Positions 27,196-36,382 of a stretch of DNA of 64,000 nt are shown piece by piece. The DNA is taken from NCBI GenBank assembly GCA_963823505.1, contig CAWGLY010000005.1, positions 2,307,361 to 2,371,360 on the forward strand. The letters are read 5' to 3'. This DNA is from DATHZQ01 sp963823505. GTDB taxonomy: Bacteria; Actinomycetota; Acidimicrobiia; Spongiisociales; UBA5794. The stretch's first letter is position 1, and each line of letters begins with the position of its first letter. The notes beneath the pieces are model-generated. The model saw only the letters and a list, made by a program, of their open reading frames with translations. It had not been told where the DNA came from and searched no databases. The position numbers were made by a program, and so were the translations under genes.

Positions 27196-29358
27196 ATGAG
27201 TGACCAGACCGACACCGTCCGCTTCGACGTCGAGGGAATGACCTGTGCCTCGTGTGCCCTGCGCATCGAGCGCATCCTGGGCAAACAAGAGGGCGTCACC
27301 GAGGCAACGGTGAACTTCGCCGGGCAGGAGGCTCGCGCCACCGTCGCCCCCGGCACCGATGTCGCCGCTCTCCAAGCTGCCATCGAGAAGATCGGGTACG
27401 GCATCCGTCCCATGGCTCCCGGGGACGAGCGCGAGACACCCGTCCAGCGCTACGCCAAGGAGGTCGAGTACCAGAAGCGCAATGTGGTGCTCGCCGCCGC
27501 GTTCACGATCCCGCTGATGGCGCTGTCCATGCTGGGGCCGGACACGTTCTCTGCACGGGTGTGGCAGCTCGCTTTGGCGACGCCGGTGGTCTTCATCTTT
27601 GGTGCCCAGTTCCACACGATTGCGCTGAAGCGCTTGCGCGGGTTCGACGCCAGCATGGACACGCTGATCTCCATCGGCTCACTGGCCGCATGGGGGTATT
27701 CGGTCTGGGCCATGTTCGCCGATCAGCCCGTGTTCTTCGAGACCGCGGCGATGATCATCACCCTGATCCTGCTGGGCCGGTACTTCGAGGCGCGCGCCAA
27801 GGGGCAGGCCTCACAGGCGATCGTGAAGCTCCTCGAACTGGGAGCCCGCCAAGCGAGAGTGCTCCGCGGCGGTGAGCTGATCACCGTCGACCCGTTGGAC
27901 CTCAGACCAGGCGAGACCATGGTGGTGCTGCCCGGCGAGAAGATCCCGACCGACGGTGTGATCACGGACGGTCGCTCCTCCGTGGACGAGTCGATGTTGA
28001 CCGGCGAGTCGATGCCGGTCGACCGGCAGGTCGGCGACACCGTCTTCGGGGCGACGGTCAACCAGCAAGGCCGTCTCGAAGTCGAGGTCACCAACGTAGG
28101 CCCCAACACCGCACTCGCCCAGATCGTGCGGTTGGTGGAAGACGCCCAGGCCTCGAAGGCACCCGTCCAGAAACTCGCCGACAGGGTGGCGAGCGTGTTC
28201 GTCCCCGTGGTGATCCTCATCGCACTGGCGGTGTTCGTCGGCTGGCTCGTCGGCACCGGAGAGATCTCCACGGCGGTACGCAACGGCGTGGCGGTGCTCA
28301 TCATCGCATGCCCATGCGCCCTCGGGCTGGCGACCCCAACCGCCATCATGGTCGGCAGCGGCCGCGGCGCGGAGCTCGGGGTGCTGTTCAAAGGCGCAGA
28401 TGTCTTCGAGCGGGCGCGCGACGTCGACACGGTGGTGTTCGACAAGACCGGCACCCTCACCCGTGGGGCCATGACCCTCACCGACGTTGAGGCGGACGGG
28501 GAAGAAGCACGGTTCCTCTACCTCGTTGCGTCGCTCGAGGCAGCCAGCGGTCATCCCATCGGCAAGGGAGTGGCGCTCGGCGCGGAGGAACGCGACGTTG
28601 AATTGACGGTGCCTGACCACGTCGAGGCGGTCTCGGGAAGCGGTGTCGTCGGCACGGTCGACGGGACCGAGGTCACCATCGGCAAAGCGAAGCTGATGGC
28701 GGACAGGGGGCTCTTCGTCTCCGACAGGCACGAGACCCTGCTCGCTGGTTTCGAGGCGCAGGGGAAGACGACGTTCCTCGCTGGTTGGGAAGGCGAGACC
28801 CGAGGCGTGCTCGCGGTCGCCGACACGGTGCGCCCGACTGCGGCCTCGACCATCGCCGCCCTGCACTCCATGGGAGCGACCAGCGTGATGTTGACCGGCG
28901 ACAATCGGCGAACGGCCGAAGCCATCGCCGGCGACGTGGGCATCGACCGGGTCGTCGCCGAGGTGCTGCCGGGTGACAAGGCGGACGAGGTTCGCCGCCT
29001 GCAACAGGACTCAACCGTGGCCTTTGTCGGCGACGGCATCAACGACGCCCCGGCCCTCACCCAGGCCGACCTCGGCATGGCGGTCGGCACCGGGACCGAC
29101 GTGGCCATCGAAGCAGGCGACATCGTCCTCATGTCCGGTGACCCCCGACTCGCCGCCACAGCGATTGGCCTGGCCCGATCGACGTTCACGACCATCCGGC
29201 AGAACCTGTTCTGGGCGTTCTTCTACAACACTGCTGCGATTCCCCTGGCGGCGGCCGGGCTGCTGAACCCGATGATCGCCGCCGCGGCCATGGCGTTCAG
29301 CAGCGTCAGCGTTGTCAGCAACTCGCTCCGGCTGCGGAGATGGTCCGCCAAGAGCTGA
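27196..29358 (+). CDS. copA: Copper-exporting P1B-type ATPase
   Basis: A 720-residue ATPase: one N-terminal HMA domain (MTCASC, Cys17/Cys20), eight membrane helices, the actuator TGES, the membrane copper site CPC (372-374) in ACPCALGLATP, the phosphorylation site DKTGTLT (Asp416), the nucleotide-domain SGHPIG and the hinge GDGINDAP (612 onward). CPC marks Cu(I)/Ag(I) specificity. It exports cytoplasmic copper and is regulated through csoR. Confidence 0.93.
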   Translation: MSDQTDTVRFDVEGMTCASCALRIERILGKQEGVTEATVNFAGQEARATVAPGTDVAALQAAIEKIGYGIRPMAPGDERETPVQRYAKEVEYQKRNVVLAAAFTIPLMALSMLGPDTFSARVWQLALATPVVFIFGAQFHTIALKRLRGFDASMDTLISIGSLAAWGYSVWAMFADQPVFFETAAMIITLILLGRYFEARAKGQASQAIVKLLELGARQARVLRGGELITVDPLDLRPGETMVVLPGEKIPTDGVITDGRSSVDESMLTGESMPVDRQVGDTVFGATVNQQGRLEVEVTNVGPNTALAQIVRLVEDAQASKAPVQKLADRVASVFVPVVILIALAVFVGWLVGTGEISTAVRNGVAVLIIACPCALGLATPTAIMVGSGRGAELGVLFKGADVFERARDVDTVVFDKTGTLTRGAMTLTDVEADGEEARFLYLVASLEAASGHPIGKGVALGAEERDVELTVPDHVEAVSGSGVVGTVDGTEVTIGKAKLMADRGLFVSDRHETLLAGFEAQGKTTFLAGWEGETRGVLAVADTVRPTAASTIAALHSMGATSVMLTGDNRRTAEAIAGDVGIDRVVAEVLPGDKADEVRRLQQDSTVAFVGDGINDAPALTQADLGMAVGTGTDVAIEAGDIVLMSGDPRLAATAIGLARSTFTTIRQNLFWAFFYNTAAIPLAAAGLLNPMIAAAAMAFSSVSVVSNSLRLRRWSAKS

Positions 29359-29383
29359 AGCCGCCCCCCGGGCGGGAGCGGCT
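29359..29383 (+). terminator. Hairpin terminator after copA
   Basis: AGCCGC and GCGGCT form a 6-bp stem directly after the copA stop, extended by inner C/G pairing. A pyrimidine-rich stretch follows. The stem is short, but its position supports termination. Confidence 0.5.
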
Positions 29384-29574
29384 CCAGTTCTCCCCTTGTC
29401 CAGAGGCGGCCAGCTGCCGCCGGTTACCGGCGACCGTGGGCCGGCCGCCCTGCCTGTGTGTGGGAGCGAGCCGGTCTGCAACCACCGGAACCTCCAACGG
29501 GCCCGGAATGCGTGACGTTGAGAGGGGACCGCCGACCCTGGCGCGGGGCCGGCGCAGCGGCGTAGCGTCGCAGG

Positions 29575-30411
29575 ATGAGATTCATCGACATGCACTGCCA
29601 CCCACCCGTGCCCGAGTACCTCGATGGTCCGTTCGGGCCCTACCTGCCTGAGCTCGAGAAGAGATTCGGCCGAGCCGTCCCGCGGATGTCGCCGGCCGAA
29701 CTGGCGGATCTGTATCGCTCGCTCGACGGCCGGGCGGTGGTGCTTGGGTGGGACGCAGAGGGCACGACTGGGCTGCCCCCCTTCTCGAGCCGCCAGGTCG
29801 CAGACCTCGTGGCCACTGCCCCGGACGTGTTCATCGGCTTCGGTGCCGTCGACCCTCACAGAGAGGACGTCACCTCAGGCGTCGACGAGGCGGCCGCATT
29901 GGGACTCAAGGGTCTCAAGTTCCATCCCTCGGCCCAGGTCTTCGACCCCACCGACGTCCGGCTGCGGCCGATGTTCGAGCGGGCCGCCGAGCACCACCTG
30001 GTGTGCCTGTTCCACACGGGCTACACCGCGCTGGGTGCGGGGCTGCCTGGCGGAGGGGGCGTGCAGACGCGATACGCCAATCCAATGCTGCTCGACGCCC
30101 TGGCGGCTCTCGTGCCCGACCTTCGTATCGTGGCCGCACACCCGTCGTGGCCATGGCAGGACGAGGCGATCGCTGCGGCCCGCCACAAGCCGTCCATCTG
30201 GCTCGAGCTGTCCGGGTGGTCGCCGAAGTACTTCCCGCAGCCGCTGCTCGACGCGTGCACCTCGACGCTTGCCGATCGGACGCTGTTCGGATCGGACTTT
30301 CCGTTCATCACGCCGGAGTTCTGGCTACGCGAATGGGACAAGCTCGGTATCAAAGAAGCGATCAGCAGGCGCATCCTCCACGACAACGCAGCTGCGCTCC
30401 TGGGACTCTGA
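29575..30411 (+). CDS. Amidohydrolase-2 family metal-dependent hydrolase
   Basis: A 278-residue TIM-barrel amidohydrolase. Metal ligands are readable as MHCHPP (HxH) near the N-terminus, His in LVCLFHTGY, His in RIVAAHPSWPW and the catalytic Asp in LFGSDFPF. These match the PF04909 group, which includes decarboxylases and lactonases. LKGLKFHPSAQVF is the strand-4 block. The substrate is unknown. It lies 41 bp upstream of the PAC2 gene. Confidence 0.85.
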   Translation: MRFIDMHCHPPVPEYLDGPFGPYLPELEKRFGRAVPRMSPAELADLYRSLDGRAVVLGWDAEGTTGLPPFSSRQVADLVATAPDVFIGFGAVDPHREDVTSGVDEAAALGLKGLKFHPSAQVFDPTDVRLRPMFERAAEHHLVCLFHTGYTALGAGLPGGGGVQTRYANPMLLDALAALVPDLRIVAAHPSWPWQDEAIAAARHKPSIWLELSGWSPKYFPQPLLDACTSTLADRTLFGSDFPFITPEFWLREWDKLGIKEAISRRILHDNAAALLGL

Positions 30412-30451
30412 GCAGGGTCGCAAGGGCGCGGAAACCGGTAGCCTGAGCTTC

Positions 30452-31312
30452 GTGGAAGCGATCCATAGATTCTCCAAGCCTGTCCTGCGCCGGCCGCGGG
30501 CCATCGTGGCGTTCGAAGGATGGAACGACGCCTGCGACGCAGCATCGGGGGTTGCCGAGTACACGCTGCGCCAAGCCGAAGTCACCGAGCCGTTTGCCGT
30601 GATCGATCCCGAAGAGTTCTTCGACTTCCAGGTACGCAGGCCTCACGTGTCGATCGACGAAGGGGGAACCCGCCGCCTGACCTGGCCCACGACGAAGTTC
30701 TTCGCCGTCGAGTATCCGCGGGAGGAGCGCGATCTGGTCGTGGTCCTTGGCGAGGAGCCAAGCCTGCGATGGAAGACGTTCGCCCGGCACGTGACCCGAC
30801 TCCTGGCTGAGATGGATGTCGAGGAGGTGGTGCTGCTCGGTGCCTTCATCGGTCAAGTCGCCCACACCCGGCCGGTGCCGGTGATCGGGACGGCGACGGA
30901 CCCCGACGTCATCACCCGCCACGGGCTGCGGCGGTCCAGCTACGAGGGACCCACAGGCATCATCGGCGTGCTCCAGGAGGCGTGCCGCGAAGTCGGGTTG
31001 CCCGCGATGAGTCTGTGGGCGGCAACACCGCACTACCTCGCCGCCAACGCCAATCCCAAAGCCATGCTGGCCCTCGCCACCAGGACGCAGGAGATCCTCA
31101 GCCTGGCAACGGACATGGCGGATTTACGAGTTGCCGCCGAGGAGTTCGATGCGAGGGTCGCCGACGCACTCGAGTCGTCAGACGACCTTGCCGGCTACCT
31201 CGCCGAACTCGAAGACGATCCGAACGCAGACCTGCTGCCCGCCCAGTTCGATCCCAACCTCACCGACGACCTCGTCCAAGAGATCGAGACGTTCCTCCGC
31301 GATCAAGACTGA
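30452..31312 (+). CDS. PAC2 family protein (proteasome-assembly-chaperone-like)
   Basis: A 286-residue protein with RPRAIVAFEGWNDACDAAS at the N-terminus, DLVVVLGEEPSLRWKTF and VLLGAFIGQVAHTRPV, the PAC2 fold seen in many actinobacteria. Bacterial members are of unknown function. Similarity to eukaryotic and archaeal proteasome assembly chaperones suggests a role in protein complex assembly, but that is inference. The GTG start fits the family N-terminus. The tail is acidic. Confidence 0.8.
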   Translation: MEAIHRFSKPVLRRPRAIVAFEGWNDACDAASGVAEYTLRQAEVTEPFAVIDPEEFFDFQVRRPHVSIDEGGTRRLTWPTTKFFAVEYPREERDLVVVLGEEPSLRWKTFARHVTRLLAEMDVEEVVLLGAFIGQVAHTRPVPVIGTATDPDVITRHGLRRSSYEGPTGIIGVLQEACREVGLPAMSLWAATPHYLAANANPKAMLALATRTQEILSLATDMADLRVAAEEFDARVADALESSDDLAGYLAELEDDPNADLLPAQFDPNLTDDLVQEIETFLRDQD

Positions 31313-31342
31313 TCTCGAGGAAGTACTTGGTACTTGGGCGGC

Positions 31343-33628
31343 TCAGACGCTTTCGTTGATGGCTTGCCAGACGCGGGAGGGGGTGAGGGGCATGTCGATG
31401 TGGCGGATGCCGTAGGGGGCGAGGGCGTCCATCACGGCGTTGTGGATCGCGGGAGTCGACCCGATGGTTGCCGCCTCGCCGATGCCCTTGGCTCCGAGCG
31501 GGTTGTACGGCGTCGGGGTCTCGACGATTCCCCTCTCGACGAGGGGCAGGCTCCCTGCCGTCGGGATCAGGTAGGAGGTGAGGTTGCCGCTCAGCGGGTT
31601 GCCGTCCTCGTCGTACTGGACCTGTTCCCACAGCGCTTGCCCGGCGCCCTGCGCAAACCCGCCGTGGACTTGACCAGCAACGAGCAGCGGGTTGAGCACC
31701 GTGCCACAGTCGTCAACGGCGATGTGTCGCACCAATCTCACGTCGCCGGTCGTGGTGTCGACTTCCACAACGGAGATGTGCGTGCCGAAAGGGAACGTGG
31801 GCTGACCCTGCTCGAACACCACCGCTGCAGCCAGACCGGGCTCCTCTTCTGAGAGACCATCCGGATCCATGGCGATCGCGGCGACCTCGCCCCACGTCAT
31901 GTTCGTATCGGGGACGCCAGCGACGCCCAGCCGCCCGTCGTCGGTCAGGACGATGTCCTCCACTGCCGCTTCGACATGGCCGGCAACAATGCCCTTCGCT
32001 TTGGCGACCACGTCTTCGGTCGCGCGGTAGATGGCCGACCCGCCGAGCTGCAGCGAGCGTGAGCCTCCCGTACCGGCGCCACGGGCAACGCGGTCGGTGT
32101 CTCCCTGCACGAAGGCCACCCGCTCCATCGGGATGTTGGTGAGGCTGGACACGAGTTGGGCGAACGCCGTTTCGTGCCCCTGCCCGTGACCGGAGGTACC
32201 GACCCGGATGGTCGCCACGCCCGCCTCGTCGATCTCGACCTCGCCCCACTCCTGCGGGTTGCCCTCCGGCGCCGTGATCTCGACGTAGCACGACAGCCCG
32301 ATGCCGAGTTGGATCGGCTCGCCGGCGTCGCGACGGCGCGCCTGCTCGGCACGCAGATCGTCGTAGCCCGCCGTCTCGAGCGCCAGGTCCAACGCCCGCG
32401 AGTAGTCCCCCGAGTCGTACTCGGTGCCGGTTGGCGTCGCATACGGGAACTGATCGCGCGTCAGCAGATTTCGCCGCCGGACCTCCACCGGATCGACACC
32501 GACCTCGGCGGCAATCAGGTCCATGAGGCGCTCCAGGAAGTGGGTCGCTTCGGGCCGGCCGGCTCCCCGGTACGCATGCACCGGTGTGGTGTTGGTGACC
32601 ACACTTTGCGACGTGGCGTGGACCTTGGGGATGGCATAAGGCCCAACCGCCATCAGTCGGGTCCATTCGGGCAGGTACGCACCGAACAGCGGGTAGGCGC
32701 CCACGTCCTGGATGACGTGGACCCGCAACCCCACGATCCTCCCATCCGAGCGCACCCCGGCCTCGACCTCGATGTCTTGGGCGCGGCCGTGGGTCATGCC
32801 GATGAGATTGTCGCGCCGAGTCTCGTGCCACCGCACCGGGACTCCGAGCTTGCGGGCAACTGCGCCCACCAGGATCTGTTCCGGGTAGGCGTAGAACTTC
32901 GCCCCGAAGCCGCCGCCCATGTCGGGAACAACGGCGTGGACCGCTTCTCGCTCCATCCCGAGGCTACGGGCGATGACGGCACGATGCCCGAAGACGTTCT
33001 GGCTGCCCACCCGGATCTCGAGCCGGTCGTCGTGGGGAATGGCCAGCGCAGAGTTGGCCTCCATCGGCACGGCTGCGAGCCGCTGGTTGTGGATCGTGGT
33101 GCGCACTCTCCGCTCGGCACCGGCGAAGAGATCTTCCGGCGCTTCCGACTCGACGGCCATGGCCACATTGGAACCCACCACTTCGTGGACGATGGGGGCG
33201 TTCGGAGCGAGGGCATGGGAGACGGATGTGACCGGAGGCAGGGGATCGATGTCGGCGAACACCATGCCGGCCGCATCGACCGCCTGTCGCTCCGTCTCGG
33301 CGACGACAACGGCAACCAGCTCGCCGGCGAAACGAACTGTGTCGGTGGCGAGCGGCGGTCGCGAGAATGCCCGATCGACTTCGCGGACGCCCGGGGACGG
33401 TGGGCGGACATCGAGATCGGCGGCGGTGAAGACCCCGAGGACGCCCGGCATCGTCTCGGCAAACGAAGTGTCGACGCCGTTGAGACGGCCGTGCGGGATG
33501 GGTGAGCGCACCGGTACCAAGAAGACGGCACCGGCGACGTGATGGTTGGGGATGTAGCTCCCCCGACCACGAATGAAGCGGGGGTCTTCGGCCCGTTTGA
33601 CGGCCGCCCCGAGGATGGAACCAGACAT
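31343..33628 (-). CDS. Molybdenum hydroxylase large subunit (form-II CoxL/xanthine dehydrogenase family)
   Basis: A 761-residue molybdopterin-binding subunit. The N-terminal Ald_Xan domain is followed by MGGGFGAKFYAYPEQ (cofactor contact, residues 237-251), the active-site loop AYRGAGR (352-358) and the catalytic Glu718 in GAKGIGEAATIG. AYRGAGR marks form-II CoxL-like enzymes, as opposed to AYxCSFR of true CO dehydrogenases, so the substrate is probably not CO. The usual medium (FAD) and small (2Fe-2S) subunit genes are not adjacent. It is divergent from the lipoprotein at 33750. Confidence 0.88.
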   Translation of the reverse strand: MSGSILGAAVKRAEDPRFIRGRGSYIPNHHVAGAVFLVPVRSPIPHGRLNGVDTSFAETMPGVLGVFTAADLDVRPPSPGVREVDRAFSRPPLATDTVRFAGELVAVVVAETERQAVDAAGMVFADIDPLPPVTSVSHALAPNAPIVHEVVGSNVAMAVESEAPEDLFAGAERRVRTTIHNQRLAAVPMEANSALAIPHDDRLEIRVGSQNVFGHRAVIARSLGMEREAVHAVVPDMGGGFGAKFYAYPEQILVGAVARKLGVPVRWHETRRDNLIGMTHGRAQDIEVEAGVRSDGRIVGLRVHVIQDVGAYPLFGAYLPEWTRLMAVGPYAIPKVHATSQSVVTNTTPVHAYRGAGRPEATHFLERLMDLIAAEVGVDPVEVRRRNLLTRDQFPYATPTGTEYDSGDYSRALDLALETAGYDDLRAEQARRRDAGEPIQLGIGLSCYVEITAPEGNPQEWGEVEIDEAGVATIRVGTSGHGQGHETAFAQLVSSLTNIPMERVAFVQGDTDRVARGAGTGGSRSLQLGGSAIYRATEDVVAKAKGIVAGHVEAAVEDIVLTDDGRLGVAGVPDTNMTWGEVAAIAMDPDGLSEEEPGLAAAVVFEQGQPTFPFGTHISVVEVDTTTGDVRLVRHIAVDDCGTVLNPLLVAGQVHGGFAQGAGQALWEQVQYDEDGNPLSGNLTSYLIPTAGSLPLVERGIVETPTPYNPLGAKGIGEAATIGSTPAIHNAVMDALAPYGIRHIDMPLTPSRVWQAINESV

Positions 33629-33749
33629 GCGCCGACGATAGCCCGGTCATCGGGCGCCGGTCTCGATGCGAGATAGACCCGGGGGGCGCATATCCTGAGT
33701 CCCGTACGCGAGGCCCTGCGGGCCGGACCACAACGCAAAGGAACCACAA

Positions 33750-34308
33750 GTGCGTCGAGTATTGATAGCGCTCGTTGCCGCATCGCTGTTCTTGGCGGCG
33801 TGTGGAGGCGACGACGACTCCTCCAACGAGGTCGCTTCACTTACAGGACACGACCACAACGCTCGGCGAGAACAACGCCGACGCCATTGCCTCAAACGAG
33901 ATGGCGGTGCTGGCGCTGACGGCGTGCCTTCGTGACAACGGGCTCGACGTGCGTGATCCGCGCATGGACGAGAACGGCAACGTCGACCTGCAAAGCTTCT
34001 TCGAGGTAGCGTCGGAGGTCGACCCCGAGGCTGCCGAAACGGCCCTCGAAGCGTGCTCCGACCTCCTGGACGACGTTCAGCTCGGCTTCGACCAAGTCGA
34101 TCTGACGGGTCTCCAGGACACGTTGATCGAGTTTGCAGAGTGCATGCGCCTGAACGGCTACGACCTTCCCGACCCGGACTTCTCGATCGCAGCCTTTCAG
34201 GGCGAAGGTCCCTTTGGCGCCATCGACCTGGACGACCCTGCGTTTGAATCCGCTCTCCAGGAATGTGACGACATCCTTGCCGACATCAGCCTGACTGGAA
34301 GCGGATAG
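33750..34308 (+). pseudogene. Putative lipoprotein interrupted by a +1 frameshift
   Basis: A GTG-started signal peptide, MRRVLIALVAASLFLAACGG, has a clear lipobox (LAAC, Cys18) and is followed by GDDDSSNEVASL. The frame then runs into unrelated sequence, while the next frame continues with TTTTLGENNADAIASNEMAV and an acidic, Cys-containing domain to the stop at 34306-34308. Removing one base in CTTACAG near 33842 joins the halves (SLQDTTTT). The mature region has repeated CLRDNGLDVRDP / CMRLNGYDLPDP modules, seen in actinobacterial lipoproteins of unknown function. It is either a sequencing error or a recent lesion. Confidence 0.7.
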
Positions 34309-34339
34309 CGCTCCGGTTGACTTCCGAGCCCAACGAAGA

Positions 34340-34363
34340 AGCCCCGGTCGTGAGACCGGGGCT
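34340..34363. terminator. Bidirectional hairpin terminator
   Basis: AGCCCCGGTC pairs with GACCGGGGCT (10 bp) around a GTGA loop, between the convergent lipoprotein (+) and bS22 (-) genes. TCTTGG follows on the plus strand. Confidence 0.75.
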
Positions 34364-34368
34364 CTTGG

Positions 34369-34461
34369 TCACTTCTTCCGCTTGTGGCGGTTCGCCTTGA
34401 TGCGCTTGCGATACTTGTGCTTGCTCATCTTCTTGCGGCGTTTCTTGACCAACGAGCCCAT
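34369..34461 (-). CDS. Small ribosomal protein bS22-like (AURKAIP1/COX24 domain)
   Basis: Only 30 codons: MGSLVKKRRKKMSKHK, then a Lys/Arg-rich tail ending HKRKK. The MGSxxKKRRKxMxKxKxRK pattern is the actinobacterial bS22 / AURKAIP1-COX24 domain protein, found bound to the small ribosomal subunit in mycobacteria. AAGGA stands about nine bases before the ATG. It is too short for most gene finders. Confidence 0.88.
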   Translation of the reverse strand: MGSLVKKRRKKMSKHKYRKRIKANRHKRKK

Positions 34462-34791
34462 AGAGACAAAATCCTTCGAAATCCGGTGACAAATGAAACG
34501 CCCACGGCGGAAAGGCCGCCGCAGGCGGGAGGTACAAGGATCGCGGAATGTGCGTCCAACCGCAAGCCGGGGGCCGATCTGGGCGAACCAAGAACAGGTC
34601 CGCAGCATCATGGAGCGCGACTTGTCCTCACGCGTAGGCTGTGTCCACTCGGGACAAGAAGAGAACGCTGCGGCGGGCCTCCGAGACGAATCCGGAAGAT
34701 CGGGATCCGGATTCGACTCGCGTAGCAGCCTCGGTTGGCATCCACTCGGGTTGCCGCAATCCGGCGCTGCAACCACGTACCATGGACTGCC

Positions 34792-35388
34792 ATGAGCTGG
34801 TGGGAACGCGTAAAAGAGACCTTTCGCGGCGAGGCCGCGGATGTAGAGGACCACATGCGGGCCGTCGGCCGCAGCCTCGACGAAGAGCTCGCCCGCCGCG
34901 AGAAGAAGCTCAACGCAACCCCGGACGAGGGCCTCGATATCGTCCTGGAGGAAGCGGAGGCATCAAACCAGCGGCTCGACGAGCTGACCGACGAGTTGGC
35001 CCCTTCGGCCGAGCAGCCGGACCAAACGCCCGAACGTGAGCGTGCCCGCCTTCTCGATCGAACCGACGTCGACGATTCGCCGCAGATCGACACCGTCATG
35101 GATTGGCTGACCGTCGAGGCGCCACAACCGACGGATCCGTTGGTCGGAAGATTCGATCACTGCGTCTGGATCGAGGAGGACCTCGATACCGTCGTGACGG
35201 ACGAGCAGCTGCAGGCGGTGGCTCACTCCGTCGCCGAGCACCCGCTGATCGAAGAAGTCCTCTACGAAGACCGCGACGTCATGTACGTGAGGGCGTCGAC
35301 GCTCCACCACGAGGACGTCGAGCTGCTGGTGGCGGAGGCACTCGCCCGGCACGCTGCCCCTGAGGCATCAGACGAACCGGGGTCCTGA
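34792..35388 (+). CDS. Conserved hypothetical acidic protein
   Basis: A 198-residue soluble protein starting MSWWERVKETFRGEAADVEDHMR. Residues 20-85 are charged and helical, likely a coiled coil with Glu/Arg heptads. Residues 110-190 form a compact alpha/beta region (FDHCVWIEEDLDTVVTDEQLQAVAHSVAEHP) that resembles no family I can name. No membrane segment or catalytic motif is seen. It is convergent with thrB. Confidence 0.6.
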   Translation: MSWWERVKETFRGEAADVEDHMRAVGRSLDEELARREKKLNATPDEGLDIVLEEAEASNQRLDELTDELAPSAEQPDQTPERERARLLDRTDVDDSPQIDTVMDWLTVEAPQPTDPLVGRFDHCVWIEEDLDTVVTDEQLQAVAHSVAEHPLIEEVLYEDRDVMYVRASTLHHEDVELLVAEALARHAAPEASDEPGS

Positions 35389-35405
35389 GCACGCGGTTCG
35401 CCCGC

Positions 35406-36275
35406 TCAGATCCAACCCTTGGCGGCGACTGCGAGCCTGGTCACGATCCCCGCACCATCGAGGGTTCGCTTCATCGCCGCCTCGACGCCGGCCGCATCGG
35501 CCTCCACCGTGATAGCCAGCGCCGTCGGGCCCGCTCCGCTCCACGCTGCGTGATAGGCGCCGGCGTCATAGGCAGCCGCCATCATCGCCGCGGTGACGGG
35601 AGACAAGTCGCGGCGTGGCTCCTCGTGGAGCTCGTCGCCGGCCGCCGCTCGCAAGGTCGCGGCGTCGCCGGTCCGCAACCCATCGACCAGCATCACGGCC
35701 CTGGCGACGTTGCGGGCCGCAGCGGCGTGGCGGACGGCGCCCGGCAGCGCAGCCCTGGCCTTGTGCGTCGAGAGGCGGGCATCGGGGATACCGGCAATGA
35801 TGACCAGCTCAGGGGCTATCGGCAGATGTCTCACCGTGTCGCCCCGGGCCACGACGAGCCCCCCGTAGACGGCGGCGGCGGCGTTGTCGGGGTGGCCTTC
35901 CATCTCGTAGGCGATATCGAAGAGGCGCCGGTTTGTCGGCTCCTCGCCGGCGGCCCGGATCGCTGCCGCTGCAACCGCAACCGCAACCGCCGAGCTCGAA
36001 CCGAGACCGCGCGATCGCGGCACCTCGTTGTCGATCTCGAGTCGCACCGGACGATCCCCGATGGCGGCGCGCACCGCGCGAACGACGAAATCTCCTTCAC
36101 TGGGCACGTACATGTCACCCAGCTCCTCGACCCGCCACTCGTCGGCAATGGTCGCCTTGCAGCGGCACCGCAGCTCCAAGGCAACGGCGAGCGCATCAAA
36201 GCCCGGCCCGAGGTTGGCCGACGAGGCAGGTGCGCTGGCGATACCGGCGGTGCGTGCTGGTGCGGAATCGTCCAT
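35406..36275 (-). CDS. thrB: Homoserine kinase
   Basis: A 289-residue GHMP kinase. SAPASSANLGPGFDALAVAL is the N-terminal GHMP block, VPRSRGLGSSSAVAVA the ATP-binding loop, MEGHPDNAAAAVYGG the homoserine-kinase-type substrate segment and AWSGAGPTALA the C-terminal motif. It phosphorylates homoserine towards threonine. The start at 36275 (MDDSAPARTAG) is preferred to an ATG 36 codons upstream that would overlap the divergent gene's promoter region. No thrA or thrC is adjacent. Confidence 0.87.
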   Translation of the reverse strand: MDDSAPARTAGIASAPASSANLGPGFDALAVALELRCRCKATIADEWRVEELGDMYVPSEGDFVVRAVRAAIGDRPVRLEIDNEVPRSRGLGSSSAVAVAVAAAAIRAAGEEPTNRRLFDIAYEMEGHPDNAAAAVYGGLVVARGDTVRHLPIAPELVIIAGIPDARLSTHKARAALPGAVRHAAAARNVARAVMLVDGLRTGDAATLRAAAGDELHEEPRRDLSPVTAAMMAAAYDAGAYHAAWSGAGPTALAITVEADAAGVEAAMKRTLDGAGIVTRLAVAAKGWI

Positions 36276-36382
36276 GACGCGGCGGAGGGTAACCAGCGCA
36301 CTCTCGGCCGTCACACCGGCAGATTCCGATGATGCGGTACCCGTCGTGCCCTTGCCCCGGCTGCTACCTCTACCCTGGCGCA

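Noticed and set aside
31343..33628. True aerobic CO dehydrogenase large subunit
   Set aside because: The active-site loop is AYRGAGR (form II), not AYxCSFR, and the companion subunits are absent.
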